A stretch of DNA of 7,541 nt from CAG-557 sp045540315 (lineage in GTDB: Bacteria; Bacillota; Clostridia; Oscillospirales; Acutalibacteraceae): positions 1 to 7,541 of the forward strand of contig JAZQHA010000033.1 of NCBI GenBank assembly GCA_045540315.1, in the 5' to 3' direction. Shown here in pieces: positions 1-4,923 of this stretch (within the stretch, counting starts at the first letter, position 1; every line of letters starts with the position of its first letter). Position numbers and translations under genes: made by a program. The notes under the pieces are model-generated. The model searched no databases, was not told the DNA's origin, and saw only the letters and a list, made by a program, of their open reading frames with translations.

Positions 1-94
1 CATAAACGGAGTTGCGGAGCAATTCGCCCTCTGCGGAAAAGAACCTTTCGTTCTGTTTCAAAACTTCGATAACGGTATCAAAAAAATTAGCCAT
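1..94 (-). CDS. Probable site-specific (type III-like) DNA methyltransferase, N-terminal 31 residues only
   Basis: The ATG lies at 94-92 and the frame stays open to the left edge, so the gene continues outside the window. It is too short to appear as a long ORF. The start is supported by AAGGAG at 110-105, ten bases upstream. The visible protein begins MANFFDTVIEVL and continues with FFSAEGELLRN. From memory, this resembles the N-terminus of Mod-like adenine methyltransferases of type III restriction-modification systems in Clostridia. No catalytic motif (FxGxG, DPPY) falls inside the window, so the assignment rests on this opening and on context. The start codon overlaps the last 8 bases of the upstream HTH gene, so the two are almost certainly co-transcribed and possibly translationally coupled. 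A restriction subunit (Res) would be expected further left. It could instead be another methyltransferase-associated protein. Confidence 0.55.
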   Translation of the reverse strand, partial: MANFFDTVIEVLKQNERFFSAEGELLRNSVY

Positions 95-320
95 TGTTTA
101 GATTCTCCTTTACGTTCTTGTCGGCATCTACGTACTCGATAATGTCCCCGTAGGAGACACCCAACGCCGAGCATATTTTATTAAGGATAGTCATTGACAC
201 TTCCTCGCCCTTATTTATCTTCGTCCAAGTGTTCGCCGAAATGCCACACTTTTTGCGGCATTGTGCTTTGGAAATGTCGTGTTCTACGCAGTAACGGAAA
301 AGCGGTTTATAACTAACCAT
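87..320 (-). CDS. Small XRE/Cro-C1-type HTH regulator, likely controller of the methyltransferase operon
   Basis: A 77-residue protein that is almost entirely one helix-turn-helix domain. Helices cover roughly residues 5-60, with the HTH core at about 17-40 (ISKAQ, CGISANTWTKINKG) followed by the ICSALGVSYGDIIEY signature of the Cro/C1 family (HTH_26 style). The start ATG at 320 has an AAGGAGG eight bases upstream. No ligand-binding or protease domain is present, so it should act as a simple dimeric DNA-binding repressor or activator. It is the first gene of a minus-strand operon and overlaps the methyltransferase start by 8 bases. Small HTH proteins in this position often work as controllers of restriction-modification expression. 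Its promoter is flanked by a 7-bp inverted repeat that could be its own operator. The fold is clear; the controller role is inferred. Confidence 0.88.
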   Translation of the reverse strand: MVSYKPLFRYCVEHDISKAQCRKKCGISANTWTKINKGEEVSMTILNKICSALGVSYGDIIEYVDADKNVKENLNNG

Positions 321-331
321 ACTGTACCTCC

Positions 332-370
332 TTGTGATTACACTTCACTATAATAAAGAGTATATCACAA
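332..370. promoter_or_regulatory. Inverted repeat flanking the -10: candidate operator of the HTH regulator
   Basis: TTGTGAT (332-338) and ATCACAA (364-370) are perfect 7-bp inverted repeats with centres 32 bp apart, about three helical turns. One arm overlaps the edge of the -10 element and the other lies just before the ribosome binding site. This fits autoregulation by the dimeric HTH protein encoded directly downstream. Binding is inferred, not shown. Confidence 0.4.
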
Positions 371-387
371 GTTTCGCCATTTTTCAA
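359..387 (-). promoter_or_regulatory. Sigma-A promoter of the HTH-methyltransferase operon
   Basis: Read on the minus strand, TTGAAA (387-382) is followed by exactly 17 bases and TATACT (364-359). TGA immediately precedes the -10, giving an extended -10. The start of transcription would fall near 352, about 30 bases before the ATG at 320. Confidence 0.7.
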
Positions 388-616
388 TAGTTTCTCCCAA
401 AAAGTTGCGATATATTCACAAACGACCTTAAAAGGTACTTGAAAACAGCCTATTTTTACCCCACCTCTCCAAATCGGCTGTTTTGTCTGAAACGTAGAAT
501 ATAAAAGGAAAGCGCAGATAGTTCCGTCTTGTTCCTCACTCCGTACCACTCCTTAAACCGCCGATTTGACGGCGGCGTTTCAAGTCGGGCAAGCAGCTCG
601 AAAAATGCAAAGCACC

Positions 617-648
617 GAGTTTTTGCCAGAGGGCAAAAACTCTTTTTT
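617..648 (+). terminator. Rho-independent terminator
   Basis: An 11-bp perfect stem, GAGTTTTTGCC (617-627) with GGCAAAAACTC (632-642), has a 4-base AGAG loop and is followed by six T residues. Its polarity is plus-strand. No plus-strand gene precedes it here, so it would end a non-coding transcript or insulate the downstream operon. Confidence 0.7.
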
Positions 649-698
649 CGTCCTGTACTTCGTTCGGAACAAGACGGCTGCGCCGTCAAATAAGCGGA

Positions 699-722
699 AG
701 TCACGCTCTGCGGAGCGTGACT
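699..722. repeat. Perfect 10-bp inverted repeat with TGCG loop
   Basis: AGTCACGCTC (699-708) pairs with GAGCGTGACT (713-722). No T tract follows on either strand, so it is not an intrinsic terminator. It lies about 30 bp upstream of the promoter region of the next gene. Confidence 0.6.
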
Positions 723-750
723 AAAATAATAATTATATTTTCAATATTCG

Positions 751-788
751 CCCCGTAGAATAATAAAAATATAATTTACATTACGGGG
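751..788. promoter_or_regulatory. Promoter/operator region of the replication-relaxation-like gene
   Basis: A perfect -10 hexamer TATAAT lies at 770-775, with only a weak -35-like TTCGCC at 747-752 (17-base spacer). It is bracketed by a perfect 7-bp inverted repeat, CCCCGTA (751-757) and TACGGGG (782-788), with centres 31 bp apart. The right arm contains most of the GGGGGA ribosome binding site. A protein bound at both arms would cover the promoter, so a repressor operator is plausible but unproven. Confidence 0.45.
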
Positions 789-796
789 GATTGACT

Positions 797-1369
797 ATGC
801 GTAAAGCACATTATCTGCGTATTTCACACGCCAAAGACGAACAAGCCTATTCGCTGTTGCTCAACTGCCGACATTGTACCCATAGTCAATTACGGGAGTA
901 TGCCAGCGATAACAGGATAAAGTGTTATTTGAACGAAAAACTGATAGAGCCTGTTCATATACAGGACAATACGATTTACCGCTTGACCGAGAAAGGCTAC
1001 AAGGAGTTCGGCAATAATCTTGTCGTAGATAATTTCCGTTATCACAGCAACGCCATCGAACACGATATTGCACTTGCTGACAGATATATTGCTGTTCATC
1101 GGGAGCAGCCTAATTGTCAATGGCGCAACGAGGAAGATTTGAAGCACGACCGCCGAATAGCAGCCGAGCAACTAAGGGAGCAAGGCCGCTATGAAGCAGC
1201 CGAGCGTTTAATGAGTACAAGCGTTCCCGATTGCAAGGTCACAATCTCAACGGGCATTTCAACTTGTTATGAGATTGTGACCGGCAACTACACGCAGATG
1301 GATATTTCCGAAAAATACGATTTTACAACGGAAATGAACATCGACCATTTTGAATATGAAAGGATTTGA
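797..1369 (+). CDS. Replication-relaxation-like winged-helix protein of mobile elements
   Basis: A 190-residue protein. A TTG at 791 is in frame, but it abuts the GGGGGA ribosome binding site (785-790), whereas ATG 797 lies six bases downstream, so I choose 797. Residues about 17-72 look like a winged helix (YSLLLNCRHCTHSQLREY, then the wing IYRLTEKGYKEF). The middle has HDIALADRYI (89-98) and WRNEEDL (109-115). The C-terminal part has PD at 144-145, E159 in CYEIVT and K173, which recalls the PD-(D/E)xK-like tail of replication-relaxation proteins found beside relaxases on plasmids and integrative elements. The match is from memory of family pattern, not a search. It is probably a DNA-binding accessory factor for element replication or transfer. 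The next gene starts 4 bases after this stop, so the two form an operon. Confidence 0.6.
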   Translation: MRKAHYLRISHAKDEQAYSLLLNCRHCTHSQLREYASDNRIKCYLNEKLIEPVHIQDNTIYRLTEKGYKEFGNNLVVDNFRYHSNAIEHDIALADRYIAVHREQPNCQWRNEEDLKHDRRIAAEQLREQGRYEAAERLMSTSVPDCKVTISTGISTCYEIVTGNYTQMDISEKYDFTTEMNIDHFEYERI

Positions 1370-1373
1370 TGCT

Positions 1374-1991
1374 ATGACCCTTGAAGAAAAATATCAGAAT
1401 CAACTTGCAGCCCTCGCGGAGTTTCCCGTCTGGCTGATGCAGCAAATCAAAAGTTTTCTGCATCTCGACTTTGACACGGTGCAAAAGTTTGTAGATGCAA
1501 AACTGCTCTACAAGTTCAACGTGGGGCGTTGCACCTTTTACAGTACCGCGAACAAAAAATATACGAACCTCGCTATACTTAAATCGTGTATGACGATTGA
1601 TATTACATATCGAATGGATTACAGCAAGTATGAAGAAGTGCTGCATCTTGATAACACGCTTGAGGACAAGTCCCTCATATCAAGAAATGTCCGTGCTGTC
1701 GGCTGGCTCGATATGCCACGCCGTTATTATCTTTACCACGTTGTTTGTCCGCAGCCGATAAAGACGGTCAAAGACTTTCAGAAGATAGAAAAGCTGCTGC
1801 TTGACATTCACGCTGCTAACCTCAAGAGCGACTATATATCTGTCGTTTTCTTTGTGCGTGGTACGGATATTGATGCTCTGACCGACTATCTGAATAAAAC
1901 GCGAATGTTAGAACTCTATAGGGTGTGCGACTACATTCTTTACCGTTTCGTTCCAGATGACCGCCCAAACTTTAACTATCTGAAAATATAG
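1374..1991 (+). CDS. Unrecognised protein with putative N-terminal winged helix, partner of the preceding gene
   Basis: A 205-residue protein when started at ATG 1374, which has AAAGGA (1359-1364) nine bases upstream. Earlier in-frame starts (TTG 1350, ATG 1356) overlap or precede that site and are less likely. I do not recognise the family. Residues about 13-57 (FPVWLMQQIKSF, DFDTVQKFVDAKLLYKF, CTFYSTANKKY) look like a helical DNA-binding unit with a beta wing. The remainder alternates strands and helices, with a conserved-looking core LDMPRRYYLYHVVCPQP and ISVVFFVRGTDIDALTDYL that could be an alpha/beta domain. No signal peptide, membrane helix or obvious catalytic motif is seen. Tight coupling to the winged-helix gene upstream suggests they work together, perhaps as a DNA-binding pair in maintenance or transfer. 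Function unknown. Confidence 0.75.
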   Translation: MTLEEKYQNQLAALAEFPVWLMQQIKSFLHLDFDTVQKFVDAKLLYKFNVGRCTFYSTANKKYTNLAILKSCMTIDITYRMDYSKYEEVLHLDNTLEDKSLISRNVRAVGWLDMPRRYYLYHVVCPQPIKTVKDFQKIEKLLLDIHAANLKSDYISVVFFVRGTDIDALTDYLNKTRMLELYRVCDYILYRFVPDDRPNFNYLKI

Positions 1992-2086
1992 TAATATTAC
2001 AGACTTTTCGACACTATAATACAATATCTAAATATCAAAACTATTATTCAATGAAAGGGCTACGAAGTAGAAAGGTCGGAAAAGAT

Positions 2087-2227
2087 ATGTTACTAAAAGA
2101 AGAAGAAAGACGCTTTTTAGAAGAAGTGGTATTCTCTGCCGAGAATACACAAAAAGACTTTGAGCGTTGGTGCGCTCTTATCGAAGAAGATTATGCGAAC
2201 GGTCTTTTTTCTTGCAGCGCTGCATAA
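2087..2227 (+). CDS. Small acidic 46-residue hypothetical protein
   Basis: An ORF from ATG 2087 to TAA 2225-2227 encodes 46 residues beginning MLLKEEERRFLEEVVF, with FERWCALIEEDYANG in the second half. It is rich in Glu and probably forms two amphipathic helices. AAAGG at 2071-2075 is a loose ribosome binding site, 11 bases away. An in-frame ATG at 2051 would add 12 residues but has no ribosome binding site. TATAAT at 2015-2020 may be a -10, without a good -35. A strong terminator starts 5 bases after the stop codon, which supports a real transcription unit ending here. No known family is recognised. A non-coding transcript with a chance ORF remains possible. Confidence 0.5.
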   Translation: MLLKEEERRFLEEVVFSAENTQKDFERWCALIEEDYANGLFSCSAA

Positions 2228-2231
2228 TCTC

Positions 2232-2265
2232 AAGACTTGAACCTTTATCGGTTCGGGTCTTTTTT
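2232..2265 (+). terminator. Rho-independent terminator after the small ORF
   Basis: AAGACTTGAACC (2232-2243) pairs with GGTTCGGGTCTT (2250-2261) through a 6-base loop, with two G-U pairs in RNA. A run of T residues to 2265 follows. It ends the unit that includes the two preceding genes and the small ORF. Confidence 0.8.
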
Positions 2266-2314
2266 GTTGCTAATACAATAATAAATATTCGTTATAATTC
2301 TTCTCTTATCTTAA

Positions 2315-2409
2315 TATGATATAGTAAGTATTCCCCCGAATGGGGGTAGCGAGAGGTTCAAATACAAGGGTCAGAACATTAACGCTCCGGCGCAACCGGA
2401 GCGTTTTTT
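2315..2409 (+). promoter_or_regulatory. Leader/terminator module A (candidate short RNA or attenuator) upstream of the DUF3991-like gene
   Basis: A -10-like TATGAT (2315-2320) is followed by a CCCCC-GAAT-GGGGG hairpin (2333-2346). Next come the 12-mer CAAATACAAGGG (2359-2370), ten bases, and a perfect terminator: AACGCTCCGG (2381-2390), loop CGCAA, CCGGAGCGTT (2396-2405), T tract to 2409. The same 12-mer, at the same distance from a -10 and from a terminator, recurs in module B before ardA. The product could be a small RNA of about 80 bases or a prematurely ended leader. A second -10-like TATAAT lies at 2293-2298. The terminator is certain; the interpretation is not. Confidence 0.5.
2381..2409 (+). 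terminator. Strong intrinsic terminator of module A
   Basis: Perfect 10-bp GC-rich stem with a 5-base loop and six T residues. It lies 230 bases before the next start codon, so transcription from upstream must pass or bypass it. Confidence 0.9.
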
Positions 2410-2641
2410 GTTTGCTCGAACACTTAAAATCTTTAATTCTCAAAAATTAGGCATAGAATACCAATATAAACAGATTTCCGCTTTTGAAAAAAGCGGCTCA
2501 ATTTATCAAAGAAAGCCGAGATTAGTTTTTGGGTTGCGTTTTCGTACCTTAAACAATTAACCGCGTAAGCGGTTTCGTAGTTATCCTTAAATATTGTAGT
2601 AGCAATATTTAAGGAAATAAAACAAAAGGAGATTTTAAGTT
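2410..2641 (+). promoter_or_regulatory. Leader with three hairpins upstream of the DUF3991-like gene
   Basis: No ORF of note. Hairpins are CCGCTTTT/AAAAGCGG (2478-2496), AACCGC/GCGGTT (2559-2574) and a 12-bp perfect repeat CCTTAAATATTG/CAATATTTAAGG with TAGTAG loop (2585-2614). The last pairs to 13 bp if the flanking T2584-A2615 is included. It ends ten bases before the AAAGGAG ribosome binding site (2625-2631). It may be an operator or an mRNA element. No convincing promoter is visible. Confidence 0.45.
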
Positions 2642-3916
2642 ATGTATAATAAGAAAACTTATAATACAAGTCCTGCAAGATATGATTTGAACATATCACC
2701 AAGTAAGCGTAGTTATTTATCTAAAGATAAAACGATATGTCAAGATAAAGGATTAGATGCTCTTGACTTCGTTTTATGGTATGATACTTCGCTTTTAGAT
2801 GCTGATGTTTCTTTTTCGCAGCCGCCGTTTGATTTTTTGCTCCAATGTATCGAAAAGGGGCTAATCCGAAATAACAAAATCGGAAATGCTTTCCGTCTGG
2901 CGTGTCTAATTTTTTCTGCCTTTGCCGCTTGTGACACTTCCAAAGTGGAAGCGATGCGAAAATCTTTTCTTGCGGACAATTCAGACTTTTTTGAAAAGAC
3001 GAAGCTGGCAGCGTATCGGTCGGTCGATTTTAACGCCATTTATGTATATGACCGCGTCACAGCAAACAAAATGATGTTCCCGTTTTTCAAATCGAAAGGG
3101 ATAAATAAAAACTTGATAGCAGAACTTATCAGTAGAAGACTTATTGCTTTTGATGATAAGCATACATACAAAAATATTATTTATGTGTGCCAAGATGTTT
3201 ATGGCAACAATAAGGGCATCGAAAAAAGCGGAATGACCGCAAAATATTTTATGCAACTTCAAGGGACAGCCTTTCCGTTCGTCTATTACCGCGAAGAAAC
3301 CGAACAGATAAAGCCGCGCGACTTTGAACGGATAGAAGCATACGGCAGCACCCTTGATATGCTGAAAGCGTTATCCGCATTATATGAAACGGACGAGGGC
3401 ATACCGTTTAGAACTCTATATATTAGTCTGCATAAATCCAATTACAGTACAGATGCATATAATAATTTTCGTAGCCAGTTTGACGACATTGAAACAGTCT
3501 GGCATTGTGATAAGCAAACGGAATATACTCCCGTTCCGCAAAAAGAGGTATCCGAAGTTATTGAGCCGCCAATCGTAATAGATGTTTCAACTGTTGAAGA
3601 AGTCCCTGCCACAAAGCACAAGCCCGAAAAAGAAACGCCACGAAAGTATGAGCCAGATAAGAAGTTTTCAGAACTTGGAAACAAACCGCCCGTTGAAATT
3701 GTACTCTACTCCGAACAACAACTTATAGAAATGAAAAATAACAATCAACTCACAGAAGAATGGTTTGCTATGGGGAATGATGACTATGAGCCAGAATATT
3801 CTTTTGACGAGATAATTAAAATGAAGCAACGCTTATATTACGAAAACAAAATATGCTTTGTGAATGAAAACAACGATGAATATGACATTTTCGGTCGAAC
3901 GATGCTTCCTTTTTAA
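2642..3916 (+). CDS. Mobile-element protein with weak DUF3991-like features
   Basis: 424 residues; ATG 2642 has AAAGGAG ten bases upstream. The N-terminus (1-35) is polar and basic. Residues about 37-135 include GLDALDFVLWYD and a helical stretch. Residues about 140-200 (FFKSKGINKNLIAELISRR, NIIYVCQDVYGNNKGIEKSG) resemble the DUF3991 pattern of proteins encoded near relaxases in Firmicutes conjugative elements, where the domain usually sits between a zinc ribbon and a TOPRIM domain. Neither CxxC pairs nor a clear TOPRIM acidic motif is visible, so this may be a reduced or diverged relative, or the likeness may be chance. A Pro/Glu/Lys-rich linker spans about 297-346, followed by a 78-residue acidic C-terminal domain starting NKPPVEIVLY. 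No membrane segment is seen. A nucleic-acid-related role in transfer or replication is inferred; confidence in the gene is high, in the family low. Confidence 0.6.
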   Translation: MYNKKTYNTSPARYDLNISPSKRSYLSKDKTICQDKGLDALDFVLWYDTSLLDADVSFSQPPFDFLLQCIEKGLIRNNKIGNAFRLACLIFSAFAACDTSKVEAMRKSFLADNSDFFEKTKLAAYRSVDFNAIYVYDRVTANKMMFPFFKSKGINKNLIAELISRRLIAFDDKHTYKNIIYVCQDVYGNNKGIEKSGMTAKYFMQLQGTAFPFVYYREETEQIKPRDFERIEAYGSTLDMLKALSALYETDEGIPFRTLYISLHKSNYSTDAYNNFRSQFDDIETVWHCDKQTEYTPVPQKEVSEVIEPPIVIDVSTVEEVPATKHKPEKETPRKYEPDKKFSELGNKPPVEIVLYSEQQLIEMKNNNQLTEEWFAMGNDDYEPEYSFDEIIKMKQRLYYENKICFVNENNDEYDIFGRTMLPF

Positions 3917-3954
3917 CAAATATACGCATATTTTTTTCCTTTGAATAATAGAAT

Positions 3955-4066
3955 TATAATACCTCTTGATAGTGGTTTTTTTCTCACAGAAATTACGCAA
4001 ATACAAGGGATAAGAAGATAAAACGGTAAGCGGCTCAACCGGTACAACGGTTGATGCCGCTTTTTG
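3955..4066 (+). promoter_or_regulatory. Leader/terminator module B (candidate short RNA or attenuator) upstream of ardA
   Basis: TATAAT (3955-3960) lies 37 bases before the 12-mer CAAATACAAGGG (3998-4009), which is followed by a strong terminator beginning at 4028. The order and spacing mirror module A. No clear -35 is seen at 17 bases upstream of TATAAT. A transcript from here would be about 100 bases with no ATG-initiated ORF. Confidence 0.5.
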
Positions 4067-4075
4067 TCGTTTTAT
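4018..4075 (+). terminator. Long terminator hairpin of module B
   Basis: AAGCGGC plus TCAACCG (4028-4041) pair with CGGTTGA plus GCCGCTT (4048-4062), with one bulged T at 4055, a 6-base loop and a T tract to 4065. An outer pair, ATAAAACG (4018-4025) with CGTTTTAT (4068-4075), extends the palindrome, which is unusual for a simple terminator. Confidence 0.85.
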
Positions 4076-4081
4076 AGAATA

Positions 4082-4110
4082 TTCGCAACCCCAAATCAGT
4101 AGAATATATT
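4082..4110 (+). promoter_or_regulatory. Candidate ardA promoter
   Basis: TTCGCA (4082-4087), 17 bases, TATATT (4105-4110), just downstream of the module B terminator. The -35 is weak. It sits in the sequence AATATTCG, which also lies ahead of the genes at 797 and 2642, so an activator could be involved. Confidence 0.4.
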
Positions 4111-4168
4111 ATCAACTACACTACAAGAGGTAACTGTTGAGAAAACACACTATCGGGAGGAAAACAAA

Positions 4169-4699
4169 ATGAGTTTATCTATTTTCTTAACTAACTTGGG
4201 GCGTTATGTAGAAGGCGCACTTGTCGGCTGCTGGGTAAAACTGCCCGTTTCTGCGGACAAGTTAAACGCGGTACTTGAAAAAATCGGCATCAACGAGCAG
4301 TACGAGGAATACATTATCACCGATTGGGAAACAAGTATTTCGGGACTGCACAACGCTATCAGCGAGTATTCAAGCGTTGTTGCGCTAAACGAACTTGCTG
4401 AAATGCTGGAAGAACTGTCCTCTGATGATGAGGACAAGCTCGGCGCGGTGCTTGAAGTTGAAAGCTGTCGTTCTGTCGGAGAAATAAAAGAACTGATAGA
4501 ACAACTCGACAACTTCAATTTGCTGCCAGACATTCAAGAAGATGAGGACTTGGGATATTACTATGCTGAAGAATGTTGCTGCATAGAAATACCTGAACAT
4601 CTGCGTTCATACTTTGATTATGAAGCCTATGGACGCGACATACGCCTTGAAAGTACGGGTACATTTACATCGTATGGTTATCTTGAAGATAATCGATAA
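4169..4699 (+). CDS. ardA: Antirestriction protein ArdA
   Basis: 176 residues; ATG 4169 has GGGAGG eight bases upstream. ArdA proteins are acidic DNA mimics that bind type I restriction-modification enzymes as if they were DNA, protecting an incoming element. The N-terminus shows the family pattern (SLSIFLTNLGRYVEG, LVGCWVKLPV, residues 2-27). GINEQYEEYIITDWE (40-54) and the acidic helix LNELAEMLEELSSDDEDKL (73-91) follow, the latter corresponding to the family's antirestriction region. The C-terminal third is also acidic (DIQEDEDLGYYYAEE). Length is typical for ArdA, such as Orf18 of Tn916. It is the last gene of the mobile block and has its own terminator. A possible 11-codon leader ORF ends across its start codon. 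Expression is probably strongest early after entry into a new cell; this is known for some plasmid ardA genes and inferred here. Confidence 0.93.
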   Translation: MSLSIFLTNLGRYVEGALVGCWVKLPVSADKLNAVLEKIGINEQYEEYIITDWETSISGLHNAISEYSSVVALNELAEMLEELSSDDEDKLGAVLEVESCRSVGEIKELIEQLDNFNLLPDIQEDEDLGYYYAEECCCIEIPEHLRSYFDYEAYGRDIRLESTGTFTSYGYLEDNR

Positions 4700-4703
4700 A
4701 CAG

Positions 4704-4739
4704 AAAGACGGACTCTCTTAAAAGGGTAGCCCGTCTTTT
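4704..4739 (+). terminator. Terminator of ardA
   Basis: AAAGACGG (4704-4711) pairs with CCGTCTTT (4731-4738), with partial inner pairing (CT with AG) and a T run at the 3' side. It begins 4 bases after the ardA stop codon. Confidence 0.8.
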
Positions 4740-4789
4740 CGTTTGCTCTCTGATACTGAATATTTCAGATATTTTTGATATTCTATTTA

Positions 4790-4862
4790 TACGCAGTTTT
4801 TCATACGCAATATTTTTTGAAGTCTTAAAATTACGCAATTTTTATACGCAGAAACATACGCA
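4790..4862 (+). repeat. Five TACGCA direct repeats, candidate recombinase arm sites at the element end
   Basis: Exact TACGCA occurs at 4790, 4804, 4832, 4845 and 4857, in the same orientation, with start-to-start distances of 14, 28, 13 and 12. Two further copies lie at 3923 and 3994. The array falls between the ardA terminator and the terminator of the chromosomal rubrerythrin gene. Closely spaced short direct repeats near an element end are typical of tyrosine-integrase or Xis arm sites; iterons are an alternative. No duplicated att core can be recognised because the left end is outside the window. Confidence 0.45.
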
Positions 4863-4873
4863 GCCAAAGAAGC

Positions 4874-4907
4874 AAAAATGAGGGGACTGTCATTTGACAA
4901 TCCCCTC
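4874..4907 (-). terminator. Terminator of the perR-rubrerythrin operon
   Basis: On the minus strand a 13-bp stem, GAGGGGATTGTCA (4907-4895) with TGACAGTCCCCTC (4892-4880), contains one G-U pair and is followed by a T run (4878-4874). It starts 17 bases after the rubrerythrin stop. The hairpin is intact, so the mobile element joins the chromosome outside it. Confidence 0.9.
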
Positions 4908-4923
4908 GAAAACCGCTATTTTA

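Larger units (their letters stand above)
421..725. other. Gene-free, hairpin-dense intergenic region of the mobile element
   Basis: I find no believable gene between the HTH promoter and the next plus-strand gene. The stretch holds a series of inverted repeats. These are ACCTT/AAGGT (425-436), AAAACAGCC/GGCTGTTTT (442-450 with 476-484, 25-base loop), CCGCCG/CGGCGG (558-575), GAGTTTTTGCC/GGCAAAAACTC (617-642), GACGGC/GCCGTC (673-687) and AGTCACGCTC/GAGCGTGACT (699-722, TGCG loop). An 8-bp pair CAAATCGG/CCGATTTG also links 470-477 to 561-568. The part after about 540 is visibly more GC-rich than its surroundings. It could be a structured RNA, an oriT-like or replication-origin region, or a decayed junction; nothing here decides between these. 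Confidence 0.5.

Noticed and set aside
313..704. Two minus-strand open frames of 78 and 82 codons (313-549 and 456-704).
   Set aside because: Both begin with GTG without a properly spaced ribosome binding site. One overlaps the HTH gene's promoter and start, and the other begins inside the 699-722 hairpin. Composition is not protein-like.
791..796. TTG at 791 as start of the replication-relaxation-like gene.
   Set aside because: It directly abuts the GGGGGA ribosome binding site, leaving no spacing; ATG 797 is six bases away.
4790..4862. TACGCA repeats as a CRISPR array.
   Set aside because: The repeat unit is only 6 bases with 6-8 base or irregular gaps, far too short for CRISPR repeats and spacers.
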